Shown: positions 54,145-64,000 of the stretch, piece by piece
Numbering within the stretch: position 1 is the first letter of the stretch
Layout: each line of letters starts with the position of its first letter
From: Phaeosaccion multiseriatum
Lineage: Eukaryota > Ochrophyta, other classes
Assembly (NCBI GenBank): GCA_965112735.1
Contig: OZ218953.1
Coordinates: 4,650,001-4,714,000, forward strand
Length of the DNA stretch: 64,000 bases
Direction: 5' to 3'
Translations under genes and position numbers: made by a program
Notes under the pieces: generated by a model
Databases searched by the model: none
What the model was told of the DNA's origin: nothing
The model's input: only the letters and a program-made list of their open reading frames with translations

Positions 54145-55768
54145 ACAGCAGCAACAGCAGCAAAAGCGGCGGCAAGTCTCAAAAGGGGGTTGCGAGGACG
54201 AGGAGGAGGAGGAGGAGGAGGAGGAGGAGGAGGAGGGGGAGGAGGAGAAGAAGAAGAAGAAGGAGGAGGAGGAGGAGGAGAGGGAGCGTGCGCAGCTGAA
54301 AATGCGAGCTTGTCAAAGAAGAGGCGAGCGGGGGGCGAGGAGGACTCCCTCTCTACTCTGCTGAGGCCGGCGCTTCCTCTGCTGGTGCATCTCGTCAAGG
54401 CCTTCGTGCGTCGCATGCCACCGCTCTACGACATTGTGTGGGAGGATCAGCTTACGAACACGCACCCACACGTGAGATACGAGGGCAGAGGACTAGAGTT
54501 GGGGAGGGAAGGAGGTGGGCAATTCTGTAACGGTCTCTGCATATGCTCGACCCCGGCCGCAGACTGCCTGGTGGGGCAGTGAGGGCATACCTCGAAAATG
54601 TGTTTCCATTGTTATGTGTCCCGAGTCGTTTCCTATTTTCGTAGCACCCTCTGACCCCGTCTCTCGCTCCATCCCACCTTCCTTTGTTCCTTCGTGATTG
54701 ACTGTTGTGCTCTCCAACTAAACAGACGATGTCTCAGTCCACCTTCCTGCTGAAGCAAGCTGTGGAATTCAACTGCCCCGATGCCGACAAAGGGTTCAAA
54801 ATCGTGTCTCCGAAAAGTATCACCAATACTGCTGAGGCTGAAATTCTGAAGCAAGGTTAGTACGTAAGGAGGGTAGGGTCAGTGCGTAAGGAGGGTAGGG
54901 GTGCAGGTGGGAGAATCAGCTGTCGAAGGGCTGTTGAAGGGGACTTTTGAGGGGGACAGGTCGTCTGCATCCGCACACACAAGTAGAGGTTAAGGCCTCT
55001 CACACCGGCCAATGGGATGGGCACACAACCAAGGCCAACATACACTGCAAATACACACACGCGCCTCTTGTCACCTCCATCTCCCTCTTCGCGTGTGCCG
55101 ACCTAATGTTACCCCTCTCTCTCTCTCCTCCTCTCCTCTCCCCTCCGCTCCCTCCCTCCCTCCCTCCCTCTGTCCTCTTTGCTGTACGCGTAGTGCGCTG
55201 CTTCTTCCACAAGAAGAGGCCTAACGAGACGGTGGGCATGCGCGTACAAGAAGTGGGGGAGCACGACCCTCGCGGGATGCCCGCAGGCTCTGGTAAGTCA
55301 TGGGGGGATCTCCCTCGGTGGGCCCACAGAACATTTTGACCATAATTCAAGGTCCGAGGGCGAGGTCGGGGGAGGGGAGGGGCAGAGGGGGGATTAGTCC
55401 TGAAATACAGAGAGTCCAGCCAATGCTCTGACGCACGCACGCACGCACGGACTCACACACCACCCTCTCATTTGTGCTGTTTGCGAATACACACTGCATT
55501 GTGCGTGTGATTTGGTGTGGTGTGGTGTGGTGCTCAACAGCGAGGGGCGTGGCCAGCAAGGACCTCCCTGCCTACCACGTGTTGGGTTTCTACGCCGGGG
55601 TGATCAAGGTGGAGGACATCAACACGGCCCCCAGCGTCAGGGAAGCTCTGCTCTCGCAGGCCTACTCGTACAGCTTCAGCACCAAGTAAGTACAGCAAGG
55701 GAAAGCGAAGCAAAGCGAAGAGCCCGGCCACAGTAGAGCTGTGGAGTAGGGGGGTGGGGCCTACTTCG

Positions 55769-55799
<31 letters not shown>

Positions 55800-57782
55800 C
55801 GTATGGTTTCTGCCTTTCGTTTTGTGAGCAAGAGTGTGTCTCCTTCGTCTTTGAGCGTCTCTCCTTCGTCTTTCGTGTTCCTTTCTTCCTTCCTGTCCGC
55901 CCAGGGTCAAGCCCCCGACTGTTTCGAAGCAGCGGAGGGGCGAGGCGGGCCTGCTCTCTCTGGCCATGGACTCGTACGGCTCCTCGTGCAACGCAGTCGC
56001 CGCCATCAACGACCAAAGGAACTCAGGCCACAAGGTGAGAGACAGGGGCTGTGGTACATGAGCAAGGGAGAAGAGATGGTAAGAGGGTCAGAGGGGGCTG
56101 TTGTTGGTGGTGGTGTGTGAGAAAGTGTGCGGGAGAGGTCTCCTTTCTGTATGAGCAAGTGCAGGAGAGAGGTATGTTTGCCCTTTTCATTCTTGTAGTG
56201 TTGAAGGCCAAGGGCCCTTCGAAGAACTGATGTGAGGAAGGAGAGGCACCCCTGAATGAACTCAGCACCTCTTGCTCCCTCTACCTTTTTCTTGGCCGCT
56301 TTACTGCTGCTGCTCTGCTGCTCTACTGCTGCTCTACGGCTGCTGTTACTACTGTACTACTGCTCTACTGCTGCTGCTGCTGCTGCAGGCCAATGCGATG
56401 TTCCTTGAAGTGACGAGGATGGGGTGGCCTTACGCCTTTGTCATGACCTTGGAGCGTGTCAAGAGCGGAGAGGAGCTCCTGCTGGACTACGGACCCTCCT
56501 ACTTCGCCTTCGAGGAGACGATGATGGTGCGATCCGATACCCAACCCTCCTTCTCCTGCTTCATGTACATGTAACGCTTTTCGTTTCATGAGTAGAGGCG
56601 TCAAGAGGGCAGGAAAGGGAAGCAGAGCAACGGCACGCAATGGGGGGGGGGGGGAGACAGAGATGCACAGGCAGAAGAGGCATCCGCGATTGTATCGTAG
56701 AGCCTCTGCTGACCCACACATGCTCGCAACTCGCTTCTCATTCGCTGCAACACCGAAAGCGGGACTGGCGCTTACTTGCATATTGAAAGAACCGTACAAT
56801 GCGAAGCTGCTCAGCCCGCTTCACCTCACCCCGCCCCCTCCACCCCACCCGTAACTGTTCCTCAGGCCCATTGCGGGAACACTCTGGACGTGGCAGCTAC
56901 GCCCGAGCAGATTGCCACCCTGGGTGGTGCCTACGAGACGCTGAGTCAGGCATGTGTGAAGGAGTGTGGGCCGGAGTCACTGCAGCAAGTCGCTCGGCAG
57001 ATGAAGTCCGCCGCACAGGAGTACCTTGCCGAGCACGCAGCGAGGGAGGTGCGTGTCAGTCAGTCAGTCTGTCAGTCTGTCAAGTCTGTCAGTCAGTCAA
57101 TCAGTCAATCAGTCAGTCAGTCAGTCAGTCAGTTAGTCAATCAGTCAGTCAGTCAGTCAGGCGGGGTTGCGGTGGGCGGGGAGGGGCAGCAGGGGCAGCA
57201 GGGTCTGCTGTGAAAGGGAATCTTGAGGGCGTGCTAGTGAGATGTTTATATTCAACTCGGCTTGTGTTGTCTTCTTCTGTGTGTTGTAGTAGTGTATTCA
57301 TTGCAACCTCTGACTTTGTTTTTTGACTGGTCTCCGTCCGCCCACCGACGCAGGGTCTGAGGGCTAAGGCGCGAGAGGCAGGGAAGAAGCAGAGAAGAGA
57401 CAAGAAAAGAAGCTCTGCTGAGAAGAAGGCGGCGGCAGCAGCGGCAGAAGAGGCGGCCGCGGCGGAGGAAGCCGTGGCGGCTGTGGCTATGGCGGAGGCA
57501 GCGGAGGCAGCAGCAGCGGCGGCGGCGGCGATGGTGGCAGGGCCTGCAAAGAGGAAGGGTCGATCCGTGAGAACACAGGGGCTGAAGAGAGTGAAGGCTG
57601 AACGACAGAGCGAGGGGGAGGAGGAGGAGGATGAGAAGAAGACTGACACCGAGAGTAGGAGCGACAGTGGGGACAGCAGCAGCCCTCTCGCGCAGGAGGA
57701 GGACGACGAGTTGTTGGGAGTGGGACCCGCGCCCACGCTGGAGCTGCGAGATGACGAGGGGGTCTATTTTATGAGTTCATAG
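52209..57782 (+). CDS. Ankyrin-repeat SET-domain protein, putative protein lysine methyltransferase (1028 aa, 10 exons)
   Basis: Exons are 52209-52488, 52588-53442, 53774-54471, 54726-54855, 55194-55292, 55541-55685, 55905-56034, 56389-56526, 56866-57048 and 57354-57782. Joins keep frame. Exon 2 encodes ankyrin-like repeats (PPVCLAISAGNNDMLIKLFDLGADP, then LSPLMLSARRG...EIVRVLVEAGADITAKDKTG). Exon 3 carries a CxxC pair, an Ala stretch and a Gly/Glu tract from GGA repeats. Exons 6-8 encode the SET core: LGFYAGVI, NAVAAINDQRNSGHKANAMF and VKSGEELLLDYG. A helical segment and a long basic, Ala-rich, then acidic tail (KRKGR, QGLKRVKAER) suggest a nuclear protein. SET enzymes transfer methyl from S-adenosylmethionine to lysine. 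The variant Asn-loop without NHSC is unusual and resembles divergent SET proteins. The N-terminus may extend further upstream. Confidence 0.82.
54190..54290 (+). repeat. (GGA/GAA)n tract coding for Gly/Glu in the SET protein
   Basis: A purine-only run inside exon 3 is read as polyglycine and then polyglutamate, directly after a CAG/GCA array read as Ala/Thr. Both lie in a linker between the ankyrin part and the SET domain. Confidence 0.85.
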
Positions 57783-59113
57783 ACAGACACGTCATCAGTT
57801 TGGTGATGATTGTGATGACGACGACGACGAGGAGGAGGAGGAGGAGGAGGAGGAGGAGGAGGAGGAGGGGGGATGATGATGGAGGACCGGAGGCACCCCC
57901 TTCTGGGATGCGCTTACTCCGCTGCACGTGCGAGGACGGTGGTTGGGTGCTTCGGGGACTCAAGAGACTTCGGTAGGCGGGTGGGCGATGCAGTGATCAC
58001 ACATCTTGCCCAATGAGGCGAGATGGACGCAAGAGATGGACTCACGAGATGAATGCACACATGTGTTTGGATGGGCGCGTGGGTCACAGTGATCTTAAAA
58101 TGTCTTGCCAAGTGAGGCCAGACTTTCATACACAGTACTTTTTTTAGTTCATTATTTTTTTCTGTGATTTCGCGGTTGAGTGGCACTTTTGACGCCCCGT
58201 GAATTTTTTTTGACGCCAAATGACGATTACTTTGACGACGTTTGACGACTTTTGAACCCCTTTTTTACCCACTTTAAAGCCCCATTTTACGCACTTTGAC
58301 GCCCTTTGACGCTCTTGACGCCCTTTGACGCCCTTTTCCGTGATTTTATTTTACGTGATGTTTTTTAAACGAAATTAAGGCGAATTATGATAAAAGGGCG
58401 TCAAAGGGCGTCGAAGTGCGTCAAATAGGGCTTTAAAGTGGGTAAAAAAGGCGTTCAAAAGTCGTCAAACGTCGTCAAAGTAATGTCAAAAAAAAAATAA
58501 AAAATCACGGGGCGTCAAAAGTGCCACTCAACCGCGAAATCAATAGTTAATTAATTAAAAAAAAAAAAAAACGCATCTGCAAAGCAGACTGCAAAGCAGA
58601 ACGTATTAGTAGAACACTTCTTCAGCAGAAGCAGCTTGAAGTCTTACTTGCTTGCCGCGCGCCCCCTTCAAGGTGAGCACTGAGTCACTTCGAGCCTCGG
58701 CGAAGACGAGTCTCTCGGGTGAGTTTCGATTCTGCTCTCCAATGCAATGCTGTGTCTGTATCACCAACTCTCTGTCTGCACACAGCCCTTACGTCCGCTG
58801 TTAGGTGTCTCCACACACACCCACCTCGGCCACTATCAAGCAAACCAGCACTGAGTCCGTTCGCCTGCCCATGCTCCACTCGCGGTTCGCTGCAGAGCAC
58901 CTTTCTCTCGTGCTGCAGTTGCTACCTCTTAGGGCCTCACAAGGTTGGGGGGATTTGATTGGTGCGCTTGGGCATCCATCCGGGCCTTACCAGCTCTGAA
59001 GCAGGCCGTCTTGCTGGCCTGCCCGGCGCCCTGCTCATGCAGCTCAAGTGCACCACACTACACCACATCGTCCCGACCCGTCTCCGAATCAAATCCCCAT
59101 TGGCGGCGCCATC

Positions 59114-59145
<32 letters not shown>

Positions 59146-59877
59146 GCAGGCCCTTTCCATCCATGTGCCCCCTTGCTGATCTCGGTTAGCGGTGGCAGCA
59201 CCGCATGCCCAAGAGCGCCAAGGTCCACAGCAATTGAACTCTCCCGGCCACAACCTTCCTTGCTGCAAGCATCCCTCCTCTCTGACGTCTGTCGGCAGCT
59301 CCTAGCACACCTTCTCGTCTGCATACTTGGCGTTATTTGTTTTTTATTCAGAGCTTCGCGCCGGATGGCATGGCCACCCAGCCAACCCCTGACAGCCAGA
59401 CAGCGACTCCACCGCAGTTCCCATGCCCAAACACTCGGTCTTTCGCTCTTTCGCACTTTCGCTGGACCCTCCTCGGGCGGCTGAGGCGCTGTCCAGCGAA
59501 AGGGTACACGGTGCGCATGTCCAGGGCAGGGCCCCCACCTTCTGTGCGTGCCGGCGCCTTCGTTCGTGTACGAAGCGCAGAAGCGAGAAGAACGGTATAA
59601 TGCAGGCCATCACTCTCGCCACCCTGTCGTCTGTTGTGGTATATTGTCCACACATGCTCCCATCAATCGAGTCCTGCAGTCGTTGCCAGGGCTGTGCTAT
59701 TCATCGCACCCGGTGGGAATGCACTATGGCAGCCGATGGGGGGAGGAGGGAGGAAGGAGGCCGTTGCCTCCCTCCCACCCACTCCACCCACACTTAGGCT
59801 GGTCGTCGCTGGAGGGGTGAGACACACCCTGACGTGAAGGGGGAGAGAGGGTGTGTGGTTAAGAGACTTTCATCCTT
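57783..59877. other. Convergent intergenic region, 2095 bp
   Basis: It lies between the 3' ends of the ankyrin-SET gene and POP5. It contains a (GAG)n tract at about 57827-57870, the large foldback element at 58165-58542, an A16 run near 58558 and a (TCAA)n tract at about 59117-59146. Open frames at 58945-59820 lack ATG support, motifs and splice partners. I call no protein gene; a non-coding RNA cannot be excluded. Confidence 0.5.
58165..58542. mobile_element. AT-rich foldback element with ~150-170-bp inverted arms
   Basis: The left arm at 58165-58337 and the right arm at 58393-58542 are inverted copies with a few mismatches and indels; the loop is about 55 bp. Both arms are built from short tttgacgccc-like units, so the arms carry internal direct repeats as well. 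The outer ends match exactly over tgatttcgcggttgagtggc and its complement. Base composition is much more AT-rich than the surroundings. It could be a foldback/MITE insertion or a hairpin RNA locus. Confidence 0.85.
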
Positions 59878-60723
59878 TCAGATGAGCTCCAGCTCCACCT
59901 TCCTCTTGGCGAGCAGCCCTGCCCGCCGGGACTCGTGAATACCGAGGCGCGCGTACTGATTCGCGCACACCGAGAGAGCCGCCACCGCGCACGTTCTTGC
60001 ACTACCTGTGTGTGACAAGTGACGATGATGACACATACACACGGTAGGCAGGAGAGAGAGATTTGACGGTTTAAGCAGTCGCTTTAGCAGTACATAGCAC
60101 GCGGAGAGGAAGAAAGGCACCCACATACCCATACACTCACGCACCTGCAGAGCGCTCTACAGTGAGGGAGTAGTCGAGGCCCTGGAGGGAGCTGACGAAA
60201 GCGATGGCCGCCTTCACCATGCAGTAGCCCTCCCGACTGGCCCGGATGATGCAGGTGCGCGAGACGGGGTCATAGCAGCGCGCTGAGAGGGGGGGGGAGG
60301 GGGGTTATTGAACGCTAAGTGGGCTTGAGTGTCGGGACAGGGAATAGAAACATAAAGTTCGACCCTCCCAAAGTCCCCAACGAGCGAGATTGATTCTCTG
60401 AGTATCCTCTCTGACCTTGGAGATTGTACAAGGTGACACCCGAACCAAAGTCTCCAAAGCTGGTTTGGATGGATTCCTGCGTAGGAGAAGCAGAGTAGCA
60501 GGAGAAGCAGCAGCAGCAGCAGTATGTAAGCCATCGATCCATCTCACTTTGACGGGTCATATGGTCTCCACACCTTTATAGCAGCGTAGATGTTGGAGGA
60601 GGAGAGGCCGCCCTCCCCCTCTTCGCCTGCCTTGCCAGCAGCAGCGTTGCCAGCCCTGGAGCTGGTCTCTTCATCGAAGTGAGGCATGATTGACACAACG
60701 AGATATCTATTCTTCACTCTCAT
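59878..60723 (-). CDS. POP5: RNase P/MRP protein subunit POP5 (158 aa, 4 exons)
   Basis: Minus-strand exons are 60723-60574, 60476-60416, 60282-60145 and 60005-59878; all joins keep frame. The start MRVKNRYLVVSIMP is the typical Pop5/Rpp14 N-terminus (VK.RYL...). It is followed by an insertion rich in Gly and Glu, then IYAAIKESIQTSFGDFGSGVTLYNLQ, CYDPVSRTCIIRASREGYCMVKAAIAFV, and a closing helix. The fold is the small alpha-beta sandwich that binds the RNase P RNA and pairs with Rpp30. RNase P trims tRNA 5' leaders; RNase MRP acts on pre-rRNA. The length suits the family. The gene is head to head with an RS-rich protein gene, with only 152 bp between starts. Confidence 0.85.
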
Positions 60724-60875
60724 CCCCCCTCCTATAACCTCTCTTCTTCGATCCTGGGCTGTGCGATGTGCCAAGGTCCTGCCTAAAAGTAAAGGGAGGG
60801 CTGGGCCGGTATCCCATTTTGTGTACGTTGTAAAGGGCGACAACCACGATCTGTGGCGGTCCCGTCAGACGTAAG
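60724..60875. promoter_or_regulatory. Compact bidirectional promoter, 152 bp
   Basis: Only 152 bases separate the start codons of POP5 (left) and the RS-rich protein (right), both linked to RNA processing. Both transcripts must start within or very near this interval. Confidence 0.6.
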
Positions 60876-62137
60876 ATGCCAGGCAGTAGAAGCCGTAGCC
60901 GCGGCCGTAGTAGTTGCAGCAACAAAAGTAGCAGGAGAGAGCGGCGCACTGATAAAAAAGAGGAGGAGGAGGAGGAGAGGGGCCGGGGGAGGAGGAAGAG
61001 GAGCAGGAGTAGGGGAAGAAGTAGGAGTAGGGGAAGAAGTAGGAGTAGGGGCAAAAGGAGGAGAAGGAGGAGTAGAAGCAGAAGTATAAGCAGGGGCAGA
61101 AGACATCGCGGCAGAGAGAGGGAAGGGCGGTGGAATGGACGAGGGGAGCAGCGAGGACGGAGGGGAGACAGCAGAGACCGAAGAAGGGAGGAGGAGGGGA
61201 GGTGGGGAGACAGAGATCGTTACGAAAAGGAGGATCGAGGGAGGGGCAGAGATGCGAGGGAGAACGAGGCAGAGAGTAGGGAAAGGAGGCGAGGAAGGAG
61301 TAGAGAAAGACGAGAGAGAGACGGGCGAGAGAGAGGAGGGTATGGGGCTGCGGCGGCGCCTGCTGCTCCAGATAAGAATCCTGACGAGGGAACGAAGAAG
61401 AAACCGACCAGAGCAAAGAGCGGGATCTTCCAGGTGAGTGGGAGAATGCTTAAAGGGAAAGAAGTATCCAACTCTTTCCAATGTAAGGAGGATACTGAGA
61501 CCCTCGACTCCCTCCCGGCTTAGGCTTTCCTCAACCGCGCAACGCTCACTTTTGCCTTCTCTCCCCCCTCACTTTTTCTTAGTATATTCTGAGTGACGCG
61601 AAGCTCAAGGCCAAGGCCAAGGCTTCAGGCCTGCATCTCCCTGATGCTCCAACCAGCAGCACGGCGGAGGGTCAAGCGAAGGACGGTGACGACAACTCCT
61701 CTACAGCAGTAGCAGCCGCCGCTGCAGCAACAGCAGACGGACTTGAGGGAGGAACAGATTCCACCAGCCGCCGGCAGCAGCTCAATCTCAAGCCCAATTC
61801 CGCTGCCATGAGCGCGCTCCTTCGCGGCCACCAACGCTCGGCCAAACGACTCGACCACCTGCAGGCAGAGGCGGCGTCTTCCAAGCTCAAGCAGCTCCTC
61901 AGTGTGGCCGGGGACAAGGGGGTGGTGAGCGCGGGCACTTCTGTGTCGGACACCTTTAGCAAAGGGCTGAGGCCCGACAAGGTTCATGACCGGGAGATGC
62001 CCTACCTGTGTGGCAAGTGCGGGGCGGACTTCCCCCTGGCCACGGTGCTGAGCGAGCACCTGCTGGAGGCACATGATGTGAGGAAGCATCCCAGCCTCAT
62101 ATCAGCGTCGAGCTCCTCCGCCCCGCTCGAAGATTGA
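60876..62137 (+). CDS. RS-rich protein with C-terminal C2H2-type zinc finger (370 aa, 2 exons)
   Basis: Exons are 60876-61433 and 61583-62137. The first ~160 residues are an Arg/Ser/Glu/Asp repeat domain (RSRSRGRSRSRGR, then RDRYEKEDRGRGR), typical of splicing-related proteins. The linker (YGAAAAPAAPDKNPDEGTKKK) leads to a helical middle with KLKAKAKASGLHLP and KRLDHLQAEAASSKLKQLL. The C-terminus has one finger-like motif, YLCGKCGADFPLATVLSEHLLEAH, with CxxC and HxxxxH spacing. RS domains mediate interactions in the spliceosome and nuclear speckles. No RRM is present, so it is not a classic SR protein. The exact family is not recognised. A CCCH or U1-like finger is less likely from the spacing. 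Confidence 0.72.
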
Positions 62138-62372
62138 ATGAAAAGACTGACTGGCTGAGTTTCTGGCTGACTGTGGTGTGTGTGTACGTGTGTGTATATG
62201 TATACCCAGTATGGCGTACGTACGAAGACTGAATGAAAAGATCCACTCACTACCTAAAAGACTTAGGGGAAAGCACAGCAATTGTAAAGACATGTACGTT
62301 TATTAACAGAGAGAAAGCTTCCCTCCCTACTGTGGCGTCCTCTTAGCTCCATACAAAGTACCTCATCACACC

Positions 62373-64000
62373 TCAAATGCTATCTACACTGTCCTTCTGC
62401 AAACCCTCGTAACACGTGAGACCCTCCGCATTGAGCAGAGAGTCGTCCGCGCCTTTGCCCAGAAGATACTCTCCCAGTCCCTTGTGGCCCAGCGAGAAGC
62501 AAAAGTGCAGCGGTGAGTTGCCTTGGTGGTTCTGCACCACGAGAGACGCCCCCTTTCGCAGCAGAAACTTGATCATTCGCTTGTTGCCCTGCTGCGCTGC
62601 GAGGATGAGCAGCGTGTTGCCCATTACGTCGGCCGTGTCCACCCCCACCCCGTCCTCCAGCAATGGCTCCAGGGTCTCGAGGTTGCCGGCCTGTGTGGGA
62701 GCGAGGGGGAGGGAGGGGGAGGGGGGGACGGGGGGAGCGACGACGGGATGGGGTGGGGGGGGTTGGGGGGTGAGGCAGATTCGCAGTGGATGGGGGGGTG
62801 GGGGAGTGCCCGAGAGTAACAATGGTACGCCCTCACCCCACAAGACCACACGCAAAGAGGAACACAGACACAGCCGCACCCCAGGGAGCGAGCGCTCTAC
62901 CTCTAGCGCTCTACCTTTAACGCTCTACCTCTACTCTTAACGAGGTTCTACTTCTACTCTCAACGTCTTAACGAGCGTTAACGAGGCACTACCTTTAGCG
63001 GTCTACCTCCACTCTTACCTTGGTGGCGATGAGGGCCTTCTGCTCCTTTTCATCCATCTTCACGTCCTTGCCCTTGCGATTGTCCACCTCCGCCATGGCC
63101 ATCAGCTGACGCTCGATGGACGTGAACTCCTGTGGGCCTGCCGCCGCCATGGCAGGCACGTTGAGAGGGGTGCCGTCATCGTCCAATGCCTCCTCTTGCT
63201 TGGCTCGTCTCTCGGCCTCTCCCAGCAGCTTGGCATGCTCATCCACCACGTCACTGATGAACATCGTCTCGTGCAAAGGGCGGGTGTCGTGGTCGCTCTT
63301 GGTGGCCTTGGACGGGTCAGTCATGCCTACCATTCGCGGGGCAGGCGCGCTATTGGTAATGCTATGTTCCCCCTCCTCTGTGGGTAAAGAGGGCCCAAGT
63401 GTGTGAGGCCGCGTGCACTTCTCGAGAAAGTTCTTTGCGAGCTTCTCCCCCGCCACACGCCGCCATCCTTTGCCCTTGAGGTGATGTACCAGAGCGCGGC
63501 TGTCTTCTTTCCCCCCCGTGCCATCCCCCTCCTCCGTTTCATTGTCAGTATCAGTGCCAGTGCCGTTGTCACTCCCGTGGTTTCTTTTGCGCCTCTTCCT
63601 CCTACCCGCTCCTCCTCCTCCTCCTCCTCCTCCTCCTCCTCCAAGGTCGAGCGGGGGCACCATGGAAACAGGCGGCTTTGTCTGCTTGTGCAGTCCGTGC
63701 ATCTCCTCCTCCTCCTTCCTCTTTCTGCGCGCCATCCGCTGCACCCTCGCCTCGGTGTGATCCTGCACAAGCTCCCCGGGCGGCTCAATGAGGTCGCCCG
63801 CCTCGTCCTCACTGTCCGAAAACACATCGTCGTCGCTCTCGAGCATGACCTTGTTTCTATTCTCTTCCGTCTCTGAATCGTCATCGTCGTCGCCCTCCCC
63901 AGCCCCAGTTCCGCGGTGTAACGGCGGCTCTCGGCCGTCCCTTCGAATGTCCTGAATGGGTATGCCCAGTCTCCACGCCAGCTGCTCCAAGAGCTGACCG
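62373..64000 (-). CDS. Ankyrin-repeat protein, 5' part beyond the window (2 exons seen)
   Basis: Minus-strand exons seen are 64000(partial)-63019 and 62690-62373. The reading frame is open to the window edge and no ATG fits, so the N-terminus lies outside, or this exon begins at an acceptor just inside the edge (ggtcag near 64000-63994). The visible part is strongly acidic then basic (DDDDDSETEE, SDSEDEAGD, RKRKEEEE), includes a polyglycine run from GGA repeats at about 63611-63643, and a conserved-looking segment (PLHETMFISDVVDEHAKLLGEAERRAK). The last exon encodes three ankyrin-type units (NLETLEPLLEDGVGVDTAD, GNTLLILAAQQGNKRMIKFLLRKGA, GNSPLHFCFSLGHKGLGEYLLGKGA). A scaffold role is likely; the function is unknown. 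Confidence 0.75.

Noticed and set aside
59344-59655. Minus-strand ATG frame of about 100 codons in the gap before POP5
   Set aside because: It has no domain, no splice partner and several equally long competing frames on both strands.

Overview
This window is nuclear DNA of a eukaryote with dense, intron-rich genes (GT-AG introns, two GC-AG). The best fit is a photosynthetic heterokont alga. Six predicted proteins carry an N-terminal hydrophobic signal followed by a phenylalanine at or near the expected cleavage point (for example CAAFVPS, AAAFVLP, TSAFAFHAP), the ASAFAP-type plastid presequence of algae with secondary red plastids. Gene size, GC content and CT-rich introns would suit a eustigmatophyte such as Nannochloropsis/Microchloropsis; that genus-level guess is inference.

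Layout, left to right. 1093-2012 (-) HNH-nuclease-like protein; 2284-4806 (+) F-BAR-like/PH-like protein with a frameshift at a G tract; 4927-7191 (+) membrane-anchored tyrosinase-like copper protein; 7526-10189 (+) ApaH-like PPP phosphatase; 11164-15423 (-) mitochondrial EF-Tu in 11 exons, one of 9 nt; 16416-17087 (-) small plastid membrane protein; 17451-24270 (+) gamma-tubulin complex component 4; 25369-29598 (-) plastid ABC1-type atypical kinase; 30047-30947 (+) mitochondrial ribosomal protein uL11; 31974-36295 (-) plastid DHH/DHHA1/tandem-CBS protein; 38350-39772 (+) ferredoxin-thioredoxin reductase variable subunit; 40433-47848 (+) diacylglycerol-lipase-like protein in 16 exons; 48220-49865 (-) two-TM plastid protein; 50579-51512 (-) probable thylakoid lumen helical protein; 52209-57782 (+) ankyrin-SET methyltransferase; 59878-60723 (-) RNase P/MRP subunit POP5; 60876-62137 (+) RS-rich zinc-finger protein; 62373-64000 (-) ankyrin protein cut by the window edge.

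The genes are not an operon or a pathway cluster. They serve organelle translation (EF-Tu, uL11m), plastid redox and kinase regulation (FTR, ABC1K), microtubule nucleation (GCP4), lipid signalling (DAGL-like), chromatin (SET) and RNA processing (POP5, RS protein). Many lie head to head, suggesting shared promoters. Exon joins were worked out by hand: each gene was required to keep one open frame across its splice sites, and only the F-BAR/PH gene fails this test.

The non-coding part is unusual. It holds very long trinucleotide and tetranucleotide tracts in introns and some exons, a 160-275 bp element family with terminal inverted repeats (two copies), a block of GC-rich palindromic repeats (37496-38110), and a ~380 bp AT-rich foldback element (58165-58542). 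No rRNA, tRNA or CRISPR array was recognised.
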